Assembly (NCBI GenBank): GCA_039931865.1
Contig: JBDTRB010000002.1
Span: forward strand, 1 to 64,000
Reading direction: 5' to 3'
Origin: JALYUA01 sp039931865
GTDB taxonomy: Bacteria > Acidobacteriota > Thermoanaerobaculia > UBA5066 > Gp7-AA6
DNA length: 64,000 nt
Part shown: piece by piece, positions 33,361-41,697 of the stretch
Numbering within the stretch: the stretch's first letter is position 1
Layout: each line of letters starts with the position of its first letter
The notes under the pieces: generated by a model
Database searches by the model: none
What the model saw: the letters and a program-made list of their open reading frames with translations, nothing else
What the model was told of the DNA's origin: nothing
Position numbers and translations under genes: made by a program

Positions 33361-34254
33361 ATGCGAATCAGTCTCCTCCGGCGCGTGAGCCGCGCCATCG
33401 CCCTCCTCGGAACGCTTACTTCTGCCTCGGCTTCGGTCCTCGCGCAAACCTCCCTGATCGAGCAGGGGCGAGCCGCACTCGGACGCGGCGAGACGGATTC
33501 CGCGGTCGGCATCCTCGAGAAGGCGGTCGCTCAGTCGCCGCAGAGCGCCGAGGCGCACTTCGCGCTCGGCAGCGCCTACGGCAACAAAGCGCAGGCGAGC
33601 GGGATGTTCGGCGCTCCCAGGTACGCGTCGAAACTGAAGGGCGAGTTCGAGAAAGCGGGCGCGCTCGACCCGAAGTACATCGAGCCGCGATTTGGCCTCG
33701 TTCAGTTCTACGCGAGCGCGCCCGGGATCATGGGCGGCTCGCACGAGAAGGCGCTCGCGCAGGCGAAGGACCTCAAGGCGATCAACCCGCTCGCCGGCCA
33801 CCGCGCGTATGCGTTCATCTACACGCAGCAGAAAAAGCTCGACCTGGCGGAGAAGGAGTATCTGGAGGCGCTTCGGGAAGAGCCGGCGTCTCCGAAGGCA
33901 CACAGCTATTTCGGTCAGTACCTCGCGAACTCCGCGAAGAACTACGCGGCGGCCTTTGCGGAGTTCGAATCCGCGCTGAAACTCGACCCGCAGTACATGC
34001 CGGCGTTCTACCACCTCGGGCGCACCGCGTCGCTCGCGAACACGAACCTGGCGCGTGGCGAGGAGGCGCTCAAGCAGTACGTCGCCTATACCCCGAAGGA
34101 GAGCGAGCCGGCGCTCGCCAACGCGCAATACTTCCTGGGCGACGTTTACGAGAAACAGGGGAGGAAGGCCGAGGCCAGGCAGGCCTACATGGCCGCGCTC
34201 AAACTCAATCCATCGCTCGTGAAAGCCGGGGACGCGTTGAAGCGCGTGTCATGA
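33361..34254 (+). CDS. Exported TPR protein
   Basis: 297 residues with a signal peptide (AIALLGTLTSASASVLAQT). Tandem TPR units follow: LIEQGRAALGRGETDSAVGI, AHFALGSAYG, AYAFIYTQQKKLDLAEKEYL, SYFGQYLANSAKNYAAAFAE, FYHLGRTASLA and YFLGDVYEKQGRKAEARQAY. Periplasmic scaffold, likely binding other proteins of this operon. It sits 29 bases after the permease gene, and its stop overlaps the start of the DUF4386 gene (ATGA). Downstream genes read the same way, so it is part of the ABC operon. Confidence 0.8.
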   Translation: MRISLLRRVSRAIALLGTLTSASASVLAQTSLIEQGRAALGRGETDSAVGILEKAVAQSPQSAEAHFALGSAYGNKAQASGMFGAPRYASKLKGEFEKAGALDPKYIEPRFGLVQFYASAPGIMGGSHEKALAQAKDLKAINPLAGHRAYAFIYTQQKKLDLAEKEYLEALREEPASPKAHSYFGQYLANSAKNYAAAFAEFESALKLDPQYMPAFYHLGRTASLANTNLARGEEALKQYVAYTPKESEPALANAQYFLGDVYEKQGRKAEARQAYMAALKLNPSLVKAGDALKRVS

Positions 34255-35015
34255 GGACCGGACAGACGCCGGGCCGAGAGGGGCACACCGACCTGCTCGC
34301 ATCGAGCCAGGAACGGCGGATGTCACTCCAGAAGACCGCCAGATTCGCGGGCCTGCTCTATTTCCTCGCCTGCATCCCGGCGCCCTTCAGCCTCCTCTAC
34401 GTGCCCCGCGCCCTGATCGTGACGGGAGACCCCGCGGCGACGGCCTCGAAGATCCTGGGCTCGGAGTGGATGTTCCGGCTCGGCGTCGCGGGGGAGCTCG
34501 TCAACGCGGTCGCGTTTCTGTTCGTCACTCTCGCCCTCTACCGCCTGTTCCGGGGTGTCGACCAGCCAAAGGCCTCCCTCATGGTGACGCTGTTCGCTCT
34601 ATCGGTGCCGGTCTCGTTCGTGAACGCGCTCAACAACATCGCGGCGCTGATCCTTTTCCGCGGCGGGGATTACCTGTCGGCGTTCTCGAAGCCCCAGCGC
34701 GACGCCCTCGCCATGATCTTTCTCCGTCTGCATGCCCACGGGCTCGTCGTCGGCGCGATCTTCTGGGGGCTCTGGCTCTTCCCGTTCGGGGTTCTCGTCT
34801 ACAGATCGCGGTTCCTACCTCGGATTCTCGGCGTTCTGCTCGTCATCAACTGCTTCGCATACGTCATCCCCGGTTTCACTTCCGTACTCCTGCCGCGGTA
34901 CCGGGAGGCCGTGAATGGGGTCGCGCTTCCTTTCCTCCTCGGCGAACTGGCGATCGCCCTGTGGCTGCTGATTCGCGGCGCCCGGGAACGGCCGCCCGCT
35001 GAAGCCCCCGCCTGA
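34251..35015 (+). CDS. DUF4386 membrane protein
   Basis: 254 residues from the ATG overlapping the TPR stop, or about 231 if the later MSLQKTARFAG start is used. The hydrophobic core has six or so helices with the DUF4386 features: GLLYFLACIPAPFSLLYVPR near the start, then ALYRLFRGVDQPKASLMV and RLHAHGLVVGAIFWGLWLFP. A second, distant member of the family lies at 40819-41586. Function of the family is unknown. It closes the GntR-ABC operon. Confidence 0.8.
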   Translation: MRTGQTPGREGHTDLLASSQERRMSLQKTARFAGLLYFLACIPAPFSLLYVPRALIVTGDPAATASKILGSEWMFRLGVAGELVNAVAFLFVTLALYRLFRGVDQPKASLMVTLFALSVPVSFVNALNNIAALILFRGGDYLSAFSKPQRDALAMIFLRLHAHGLVVGAIFWGLWLFPFGVLVYRSRFLPRILGVLLVINCFAYVIPGFTSVLLPRYREAVNGVALPFLLGELAIALWLLIRGARERPPAEAPA

Positions 35016-35077
35016 CGACTGCCGACACTCAACACAGTCACGGTCACGCACACCAACTTGCTCAAAAGGAGACTGAT

Positions 35078-35731
35078 ATGCACTTCCCGGTCGACATCAC
35101 CAGCCCGACGCGAACGCTTCTCCACACTCTTCTGTTCTGCCTTCTGGCCCCGGCGACGTTCGCCGCCGCCCAGGAACTTACACCGCCCGCGCCCGCGCCC
35201 GCCGCGTCTGCCTCTTCCACTGCCCCGCGAGTCGGCTTCGTCATGCCGAAGGAGAACGCGGTCCCGGCCTGGCACCGATACATGTACATCCAGTTGAAGA
35301 CGTTCGTCCTCAAGTCCGCGGACCGGATGGGTGAGGAGAACTACAGCTTCAAGCCCACCGAGGCGATCCGCAGCTACGGCCAGGTCCTCGGCCACATCGC
35401 CGACGCGCAGTACGGGTTCTGTTCGATCGCGCTCGGCGAGAAAAACCCGGCCCTGAAGATCGAGCAGACGAAAAGCTCGAAAGCCGATCTGACCGCCGCG
35501 CTCAAGGATGCCTTTTCCTACTGTGACAGGGCGTACGACGGCATGACCGACGCGACCGGCGCCCAGACCGTGAAGATGTTTGGAACCGACGCTCCGAGGC
35601 TCGGGGTCCTGATCGTCAATACGGCCCACACGACTGAGCACTACGGCAACCTCGTCACCTACATGCGGCTGAAAAACATCGTGCCGCCGTCGAGCGATCA
35701 GGGGTCCATGGCGCGGCCGCCGAAACAGTAG
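35078..35731 (+). CDS. Exported DinB-like protein
   Basis: 217 residues. After a signal sequence (LLFCLLAPATFAAAQE) and a Pro/Ala linker comes a DinB_2 four-helix bundle with helix pattern YSFKPTEAIRSYGQVLGHIAD, then AHTTEHYGNLVTYMRLKNIV, which contains the metal-site His of the family. DinB proteins bind metal and act in thiol-dependent transferase or hydrolase roles; exported versions are common in this phylum. AAAAGGAG lies 6 bases before the ATG. It is 90 bases before the ado gene, on the same strand, but a link is not established. Confidence 0.8.
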   Translation: MHFPVDITSPTRTLLHTLLFCLLAPATFAAAQELTPPAPAPAASASSTAPRVGFVMPKENAVPAWHRYMYIQLKTFVLKSADRMGEENYSFKPTEAIRSYGQVLGHIADAQYGFCSIALGEKNPALKIEQTKSSKADLTAALKDAFSYCDRAYDGMTDATGAQTVKMFGTDAPRLGVLIVNTAHTTEHYGNLVTYMRLKNIVPPSSDQGSMARPPKQ

Positions 35732-35825
35732 GCCGCCGGGGCTTTTCGCTCAACGAAGGACGACGCACTCGCCTGACAGAAACAGTAGACGGGGCCCCGC
35801 CGAAGCCGGGGCCCGAGGAGGAAAC

Positions 35826-36569
35826 GTGGAAGCCACCAGCATCGGTCTCATCGAACCGGGAGGCGAAGCTCATCGTGTGTGGGGCAGCATCCTTTCGCAG
35901 TCCGCCACCGGCGAGCTCGTCGGGATGATGAACTTCGCGAGCCTCGTCGATCTTTACGACGACGCGGAGGACAAGATCGACGCTCTCGAGCACGCGGCGA
36001 GGGAGAAGGCGCATGCCCGCTCGTTCCAGCGGCTCGGGAAGGAGATGGGCATCTGCGTGACGATGAACGTGAACGCGCCTTACTGGAAGCGGATCCGCAC
36101 CGCTTTCGTCAAGAGCGCGGGGCGCGGCGATTTCACCGCGTGCCTGATCATCCAGGAGCTGATGCTCGAGTCCTTCGCGGTCTCGATGTATCGCGCGGTG
36201 GCGCGCGTGGCGCCGGGCAAGCTCGGCAGGGCGTACAAAACGATCGCCGCGGAGGAGACGGATCATCTCGAACACGCGATCACGCTCCTGCAGGAGATCT
36301 TCCGGCGCGATCCTGTCGGTCTTCAGCAGAAGGTCGCCGCCGTACACGAGGACGTCATGTCCGTCCTCGCGGAGATGGTCGCGAGGGAGGACATTCGAGG
36401 CGACTGCGAGCTGTGCGGAAAGACGTGCATCAAGCCTTCCCTTCCGCAGGTCAGCCTCGACATCGTCGAGCTCCGCGGCGGGGCGCTCAACCTCTACCTG
36501 AAGTCTCTCGACCGGGTCGGCCTTCCCGGAGACGAGACCCTCCAGTGGATTACGCGGCTGCCGGTGTGA
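35826..36569 (+). CDS. ado: Aldehyde-deformylating oxygenase (ADO)-like ferritin-fold diiron protein
   Basis: 247 residues. This matches cyanobacterial ADO, the diiron oxygenase that turns fatty aldehydes into alkanes and formate. All six iron ligands are in place at the positions cited for the cyanobacterial enzyme or within two residues: Glu30, Glu60, His63 (REKAH), Glu115 (IIQELMLESFA), Glu144 and His147 (EETDH). Between 190 and 203 an added cysteine motif, CELCGKTC (Cys194, 197, 201), is absent from cyanobacterial ADO as I remember it. GAGGAGGAAAC precedes the start; the stop overlaps the AAR start. Soluble, cytoplasmic. The strong partner gene supports the call; catalytic product is untested and an AAR-linked aldehyde processing with other outcome cannot be excluded. 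Confidence 0.85.
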   Translation: MEATSIGLIEPGGEAHRVWGSILSQSATGELVGMMNFASLVDLYDDAEDKIDALEHAAREKAHARSFQRLGKEMGICVTMNVNAPYWKRIRTAFVKSAGRGDFTACLIIQELMLESFAVSMYRAVARVAPGKLGRAYKTIAAEETDHLEHAITLLQEIFRRDPVGLQQKVAAVHEDVMSVLAEMVAREDIRGDCELCGKTCIKPSLPQVSLDIVELRGGALNLYLKSLDRVGLPGDETLQWITRLPV

Positions 36570-37753
36570 GCGCCGCCGTTTTCTTCGCACGCCCCGTCGC
36601 AGCGACGGCGCGGTTCGCGCTCATCGGACATCTCGACAGTTGGGAAAAGACCGCGGCCGTGGTCCAGACGCTGCGAGGCGATCTCGGCCGCCCGATCTCG
36701 GTCCGCGACGTCCGCGAGATCGTCCCGTTTCTGCCGCCTCGGACCGTCTGCCGCGTCACGGTGTTTTCAACGGACGGATCGTCGGCCCAGGGCGTTTACG
36801 TGGATGCGTTTCTCTCACCGGAACGGCTCTGCGACGGATCCGTGCGCCAGAAGATCCAGAGGATCCGGGAGGCGGCCAGCTGCGCGCATCGGGAGGGAGC
36901 GACCGTCGCGGCGCTCGGCGGTTTCAGCTCGATCGTCCTGGAGGGAAAGGTCGACCTCCTGCCGTTCGACGACAAAGTTGCGTTCACGACCGGGAACACT
37001 CTGACGGTCGCCTACATCGTGGAAGGGGTCGAGCGCGCGGCGGCGCTCGCGCGACGGCCGCTCGACTCGCAGACCGTGCTCATCCTCGGTGCGACCGGGG
37101 ATGTGGGTTCCGGGTGCGCCCGCTATCTCCTGGGGCGCGCCGGGCGACTTCTTCTCTGCGCCCGCAACCCGCACCGCCTGCGCAGGCTGCAGCGCTCGCT
37201 CGCCTCGGACGACACGCGCGTCGCGATCTCGACCGACCCGGACGAGTTTCTGCCCCGGGCGGACGTGGTCATCGCGGCGGCTAGCCTGTCCGCGCCGCGC
37301 TTCTCGCTCCGGTTGGTACGCCCGGACGCGATCGTCTGCGATGCCGGCTACCCGAAGAACATCCTCGCGGACGGGGAGGGCGGTCCGGTCGTCTTTTTCG
37401 GGGGAATGGGGCAGGTGCTCGGAGGACTGGAGCTCGTCCCCGACCTGATGTCAGTCCTCGCTCCGCATCCGGCGCCGAACGTCGTCCAGGGTTGCCTTCT
37501 CGAAGGAATGCTCCTCGCGCTCGAGGGGCGCTCGGAGTCGTTCTCGCGAGGCCGGGGCCACATCGAGCCGGCGCAGGTCGACGAGATCTGGGCCCTCGCA
37601 GAGAAACATGGATTCGCGCTTGCGCCGTTCTTCGACGCCGAGGGGCCCTGCGAGGACCGCCTCACGGCGCTGGCGCCGGCGCGGGCTCTGCGAAATGCAC
37701 CCCTTGCTTACCGAGAGGAGAATCCCGTAGACTCCCCTAGGAAACCGATATGA
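36566..37753 (+). CDS. aar: Long-chain acyl-ACP reductase (AAR)-like protein
   Basis: 395 residues from a GTG overlapping the ado stop (GTGA, 36566-36569). It follows cyanobacterial AAR, which reduces acyl-ACP to fatty aldehyde with NADPH: FALIGHLDSW near residue 17, AALGGFSSIV at 115-124, FTTGNTLTVAYIVEGVE from 140, the NADPH loop GATGDVGSG at 175-183, CDAGYPKNI near 258, and the expected catalytic Cys310 in QGCLLEGMLLALEG. Cyanobacterial AAR ends soon after HGF(Q)PL; this one continues about 45 residues, the last 16 encoded by the 55-bp cassette leading into padR. Its stop overlaps the padR start (ATGA). The GTG at 36545 is an alternative start. Confidence 0.85.
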   Translation: MSAAVFFARPVAATARFALIGHLDSWEKTAAVVQTLRGDLGRPISVRDVREIVPFLPPRTVCRVTVFSTDGSSAQGVYVDAFLSPERLCDGSVRQKIQRIREAASCAHREGATVAALGGFSSIVLEGKVDLLPFDDKVAFTTGNTLTVAYIVEGVERAAALARRPLDSQTVLILGATGDVGSGCARYLLGRAGRLLLCARNPHRLRRLQRSLASDDTRVAISTDPDEFLPRADVVIAAASLSAPRFSLRLVRPDAIVCDAGYPKNILADGEGGPVVFFGGMGQVLGGLELVPDLMSVLAPHPAPNVVQGCLLEGMLLALEGRSESFSRGRGHIEPAQVDEIWALAEKHGFALAPFFDAEGPCEDRLTALAPARALRNAPLAYREENPVDSPRKPI

Positions 37754-37754
37754 G
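37700..37754 (+). promoter_or_regulatory. 55-bp cassette, copy 3, ending on the padR start codon
   Basis: CCCCTTGCTTACCGAG, AGGAGAATCCCGTAGA then CTCCCCTAGGAAACCGATAT and GAG. It aligns base for base with 13282-13336 and in part with 30798-30828. TTGCTT (37704-37709) and TAGACT (37728-37733) resemble -35/-10 boxes 18 apart, and CTCCCCT/AGAGGAG form an imperfect inverted repeat. It lies inside the aar 3' end and probably drives padR, perhaps also as PadR operator. Confidence 0.6.
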
Positions 37755-38085
37755 CAAACCCAATGACCTCGTTCAGGGCACTCTCGACCTGCTCCTCCTG
37801 AAGATCCTGGCGCTGCAGCCCCTGCACGGCTGGGCGATCAGTCTTCGCCTGAGGTCCCTCTCGGGCGACGTCCTGCAGGTGAGCGAAGGCTCCCTCTACC
37901 CGGCGCTGCACAAGCTCGAGCAGGAGGGGTGGATCAAGGCGGAGTGGAAGCAGACGGAAAACAACCGGCGGGCGAAGTTCTATTCGCTCACCCGGCTCGG
38001 AAGACGGGAGCTCGAATCCGAGGCGGCGAACTGGCAGCGCCTGTCATCCGCCATCTCGAGCCTCGTCCAGCTTTCCGAGGCCTAG
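37750..38085 (+). CDS. PadR-family transcriptional regulator, acidobacterial type
   Basis: 111 residues, a compact PadR winged-helix repressor: DLVQGTLDLLLLKILALQPL, HGWAISLRLRSLSGDVLQVS, EGSLYPALHKLEQEGWIKAE and then the wing NNRRAKFYSLTRLGRRELE. These regulators sit directly before ADOP permeases throughout Acidobacteriota, as here (6-base gap). The start overlaps the aar stop. The cassette that ends on this ATG is a candidate autoregulatory site. Effector unknown. Confidence 0.93.
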   Translation: MSKPNDLVQGTLDLLLLKILALQPLHGWAISLRLRSLSGDVLQVSEGSLYPALHKLEQEGWIKAEWKQTENNRRAKFYSLTRLGRRELESEAANWQRLSSAISSLVQLSEA

Positions 38086-38091
38086 GAACCC

Positions 38092-40800
38092 ATGCGATTC
38101 GAACACTGGTGGTTCACGGCCCCGCTGAGGGTGAAGTCGATCCTCCTGCGACGCCGGGTCGAGGGGGAGCTCGACGAGGAGCTCCGGTTCCACCTGGAGC
38201 AGAAGATCGAGGAAGGCATCACGGAGGGACTTTCTCCCGAAGAGGCGCGTTCCCGCGCGCTTCGAGCGATGGGCGGCCTCGAGCAGAAAAAAGAGGAGAT
38301 GCGGGACATGCGACGGATCCACTGGCTGACCGATTTCGTGGACGACGTGCGCTACGCGTTCCGCAGCCTGCGCCGAACCCCGGGCCTCGCCGTGTTCGTG
38401 GTGATCACGCTCGCGCTGGGGATCGGAATGACGACGACGCCCTTCAGCATGCTCGACGCGCTGATCTTCCGGCCGTACCCCGTCCCGAATCCCGGCGAGA
38501 TCGTCACCCTGGTGAGCACCTCCCGCGACAGCCGCTTCGAGAGCTTCTCTTACCGCGAGTATCTCGACATCCGCAACAAGACGAAGAGCTACAACGCCGT
38601 CGTTGCGAACGCGAGACTCGAAGCCGTCGGCTTCACTGCCGAGCCCGGATCGACGCCGCTCGTCCGCCCGGGCCTGATGGTTTCCGGCAACTACTTTCAG
38701 GGGCTCGGCGTGAAGATGCAGCTCGGTCGCGGGTTTCGCGAGGATGAAGACAGGGTCCCCGGGCGCGAGGCCGTGGTGGTGCTCGGGCCGGATTTCTGGA
38801 AACGTGAATTCGCCGGCAGCCGGTCCGCCGTCGGCAGAGTCATCCGATTGAACGGCACGAACTTCACCGTGATCGGCGTCGCTCCGGACTCCTTCCCCGG
38901 TATGCAGATCTTCTCGCGGCCCGGCTTTTACATGCCGCTCGCGATGGCGCGGGTCTTCTCGACCGACCCGTTGAAGAATCTCCTCGAAGACCGGGATGAC
39001 CGCGAGTTGACGCTGCGGGCGCGTCTGAAACCGGGCACGCCGCTTTCTCAGGCGCGGAACGAGCTCGCCGTGCTGGCTCGCGACTTCCAACGTGAATATC
39101 CGAAGGTCAACCGCGACCGCGGCGCGGCCGTTCACACGCAATTCGAAATGCGAACCCAGGACAACGACGTCAACTGGAAATTCAGCGTGATTTTCTCGGT
39201 CCTCGCGCTCGCTGTCCTCCTGGTCGCGTGCACGAATGCCGCCGGCCTTCTTCTCGCGCGCGGCCGCTCGAGGACCAGGGAAATTGCCGTGAGACTCGCG
39301 ATCGGCGCCGGCCGCTTCCGGCTGGTCCGGCTTCTGCTCACCGAGAGTCTCGTCCTGGCATGCCTCGGCGGACTCGGCGGGATCGCCGTCGGGTACCTCG
39401 GCATCCGCTTCATGGGCAAATTCAGCATCCCGTCCGAGCTGCCCGTCACCATTCCGTTTCGGATGGACACCCGCGTGCTGATCGCCAGCGTCGCGCTGTC
39501 CATGTTGAGCGCGCTGTTCTGCGGCCTGGCGCCGGCGCTTCAGAGCACACGAACGGACGTGGTTACCGGGCTGAAGTCTGCGGACGTGGACGTGCCGGGC
39601 CGCAGACACCTGTGGGGCCGGAACGCGCTGGTCGTGGCGCAGATCTCCATGTCCCTGATGCTCCTGGCGGCCTCGTTTCTGATGGCTCGGGGCTTCAACC
39701 ACGACATCCAGGAGGGAGCGGGATACGCGAAGGACGCGAAGGACCACGTGCTGATGGTCAAGTTCGATCCGCGGCTCGTGCAATACAACGCGGCTCAGAC
39801 GGCGCAGTTCTACAAGCTTCTGTCGGACCGCGTGCGCCAGACGTCCGGGGTTTTGAGCACCGCTTTCACACAGAACCCGCCTCTCGGTCTGGGCGACTTC
39901 GACCGTGTCGCGTTCGTGCCGGAGGGATTTCAGATTCCGCGCGGGCGGGAAAACTTCACGTCGATGATGGATACCATCGACGACGGTTTCTTCCAGACCA
40001 TGAGTGTGCCGATCCTGCGCGGGCGCGGCTTCCTGGCGTCGGACATGGCAGGCGCGCCTCGTGTCGCCGTCGTCAACGACCATTTCGCCAATCACTACTG
40101 GCCGGGCGCGCCGACCGTGCTCGGCAAACGTTTCCGGCTCGGAAGCGCCTCTGGTGAGCCGGTCGAGATCGTCGGCGTCGCTCAGTCCATCAAGTATGGC
40201 GACGCTTTCGGAACGGCCTCGGATTTCGTGTACCTGCCGGTCCTTCAGAATCCCGTCCCCCGACTCGCCATGCTGGTGCGGACGAACGGCGATCCCCTCC
40301 AACTGGTCAAGCCGGTGAAGGATGTCGTCCGGAAGCTCGATGCGAACATGCCGATGCTCGAGACCAGGACCTATGAGGACCTTTACCGCTACGCGATCGT
40401 GGACGGCCCGGGGGTGGCCGTCCGGCTCGTGGGCACCCTGGGCGCCGTGGGCCTCGTGCTCGCCATCGCGGGCCTTTATGGCCTGGTCGCCTACAACGTT
40501 GCCCGCAGGACGCGCGAGATCGGCATCCGCATGGCGATTGGCGCTTCGCCCCTCGACGTCCTGCGGCTGGTCATGGGGAAGGGGCTGATGCTCGTGAGCG
40601 TCGGGACGGTGATCGGGTTTGCGCTCGGAGTCGGGCTCGAGCGCCTGCTGAATTCGATGTTGTTCAACGCCGGCGGCTTCGCCTGGACGGTGTATGTGAT
40701 CGTAGTGCCGGCGATGGTCCTGATCACCATGCTCGCGGCCTACGTTCCGGCGCGCAAGGCATCCCGCATCGCTCCGACGATTGCCCTCCGATATGAGTAG
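38092..40800 (+). CDS. ADOP-family (acidobacterial duplicated orphan permease) ABC permease
   Basis: 902 residues. The N-terminal prefix domain (VEGELDEELRFHLEQKIEEG) leads into two tandem MacB-PCD/FtsX units. The first helix lies near residue 100 (GLAVFVVITLALGIG), a FtsX block near 365-480 (VLALAVLLVACTNAAGLLLA, REIAVRLAIGAGRFRLVRLL), a repeat of the periplasmic PCD domain from about 530, and a second FtsX block near 775-895 (REIGIRMAIGASPLDVLRLV). No ATPase gene is adjacent, as usual for ADOP. It would remodel or export an envelope substrate under control of the upstream PadR. Confidence 0.93.
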   Translation: MRFEHWWFTAPLRVKSILLRRRVEGELDEELRFHLEQKIEEGITEGLSPEEARSRALRAMGGLEQKKEEMRDMRRIHWLTDFVDDVRYAFRSLRRTPGLAVFVVITLALGIGMTTTPFSMLDALIFRPYPVPNPGEIVTLVSTSRDSRFESFSYREYLDIRNKTKSYNAVVANARLEAVGFTAEPGSTPLVRPGLMVSGNYFQGLGVKMQLGRGFREDEDRVPGREAVVVLGPDFWKREFAGSRSAVGRVIRLNGTNFTVIGVAPDSFPGMQIFSRPGFYMPLAMARVFSTDPLKNLLEDRDDRELTLRARLKPGTPLSQARNELAVLARDFQREYPKVNRDRGAAVHTQFEMRTQDNDVNWKFSVIFSVLALAVLLVACTNAAGLLLARGRSRTREIAVRLAIGAGRFRLVRLLLTESLVLACLGGLGGIAVGYLGIRFMGKFSIPSELPVTIPFRMDTRVLIASVALSMLSALFCGLAPALQSTRTDVVTGLKSADVDVPGRRHLWGRNALVVAQISMSLMLLAASFLMARGFNHDIQEGAGYAKDAKDHVLMVKFDPRLVQYNAAQTAQFYKLLSDRVRQTSGVLSTAFTQNPPLGLGDFDRVAFVPEGFQIPRGRENFTSMMDTIDDGFFQTMSVPILRGRGFLASDMAGAPRVAVVNDHFANHYWPGAPTVLGKRFRLGSASGEPVEIVGVAQSIKYGDAFGTASDFVYLPVLQNPVPRLAMLVRTNGDPLQLVKPVKDVVRKLDANMPMLETRTYEDLYRYAIVDGPGVAVRLVGTLGAVGLVLAIAGLYGLVAYNVARRTREIGIRMAIGASPLDVLRLVMGKGLMLVSVGTVIGFALGVGLERLLNSMLFNAGGFAWTVYVIVVPAMVLITMLAAYVPARKASRIAPTIALRYE

Positions 40801-40818
40801 CGCGCGAAAGGGAGACAC

Positions 40819-41586
40819 GTGCCCGGGTGCGCTTCCATCCTGACAACCGCGCCCGTTCGATCCGGGTGGGCACCGCCGGCCATCGAGCCGGCGCAACTCC
40901 GCGCGGCGCGCGTCCTCGGATTCCTCTACGTGCTTCAGATGGCGGTCGCCGTCTTCGGACAGTCTTTCGTCCGGCAGCGGCTGATCGTCGCCGACCCGGT
41001 ACAGACGGCGCAGAACATCGTCGGATCCGAGCGCCTGTTCCGGCTGTCAATTGCCGGAGATCTGTTCGTTTACGCCGGGGTGATTGTCCTGGCGTGGGCC
41101 TTCTATGTCGTGGTCCGACCCGTCGACCGGAATCTGGCGCTCCTCGCGGTGCTCTTCCGGCTCGCGGAAACCGCCGTGCTCTCGGTGGCCACCATCCAAT
41201 CCCTGGTGGCGCTCCGGCTTCTGAGCGGGGCCGGCGAGTTGAGCAGCTTTTCCCACGCCCAGCTGCAATCTCTGGTCAAGCTGGCACTCCACACCCAGGG
41301 ACTCGGGATGTCCGTCGGTTTCATCCTTCTGGGGCTCGGTTCGACGGTGTTCGCGTGGCTTCTCTGGAAGTCGCGCTACGTCCCTCGAGTCATTGCCGGA
41401 TGGGGGATCTTCTCGTCGCTTCTGCTGGCGGCCATCACGATGGCGGCGCTGGTGTTTCCCGGACTCGGAACCGCTCTGGGAATGACGTACATGGCCCCGA
41501 TGGGCCTCTACGAAGTGGGCCTCGGTGTCTGGCTGCTCGTCAAGGGGATCGAAGTGCCTCTCACCGATTCCGCCGCGCCGAACTGA
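40819..41586 (+). CDS. DUF4386 membrane protein
   Basis: 255 residues with GTG start and GGGAG upstream. About seven helices: VLGFLYVLQMAVAVFGQSFV, FVYAGVIVLAWAFYVVVRPV, then LALHTQGLGMSVGFILLGLG, which matches the His-containing segment of DUF4386. It is a distant paralogue of the protein at 34251-35015. It follows the ADOP gene by 18 bases and may be co-transcribed. No biochemical role is known. Confidence 0.75.
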   Translation: MPGCASILTTAPVRSGWAPPAIEPAQLRAARVLGFLYVLQMAVAVFGQSFVRQRLIVADPVQTAQNIVGSERLFRLSIAGDLFVYAGVIVLAWAFYVVVRPVDRNLALLAVLFRLAETAVLSVATIQSLVALRLLSGAGELSSFSHAQLQSLVKLALHTQGLGMSVGFILLGLGSTVFAWLLWKSRYVPRVIAGWGIFSSLLLAAITMAALVFPGLGTALGMTYMAPMGLYEVGLGVWLLVKGIEVPLTDSAAPN

Positions 41587-41697
41587 TCCCGTATTCGATC
41601 GGATCCACGGGCTCGAGCTCGACCTGACGCTTATCCGCAAACGGGAACTGCGGGAACGCGGGCCTGAGGGCCGCGTGCCGATCCGGGCGATCGGAGG

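Noticed and set aside
38092..40800. MacB-type drug exporter permease
   Set aside because: Two FtsX units, prefix domain, no ATPase next to it and a PadR gene in front show ADOP instead.
38044..40896. 950-codon open frame opposite the ADOP permease gene
   Set aside because: Arg/His-rich antisense shadow with no recognisable domain; the ADOP gene on the other strand is certain.
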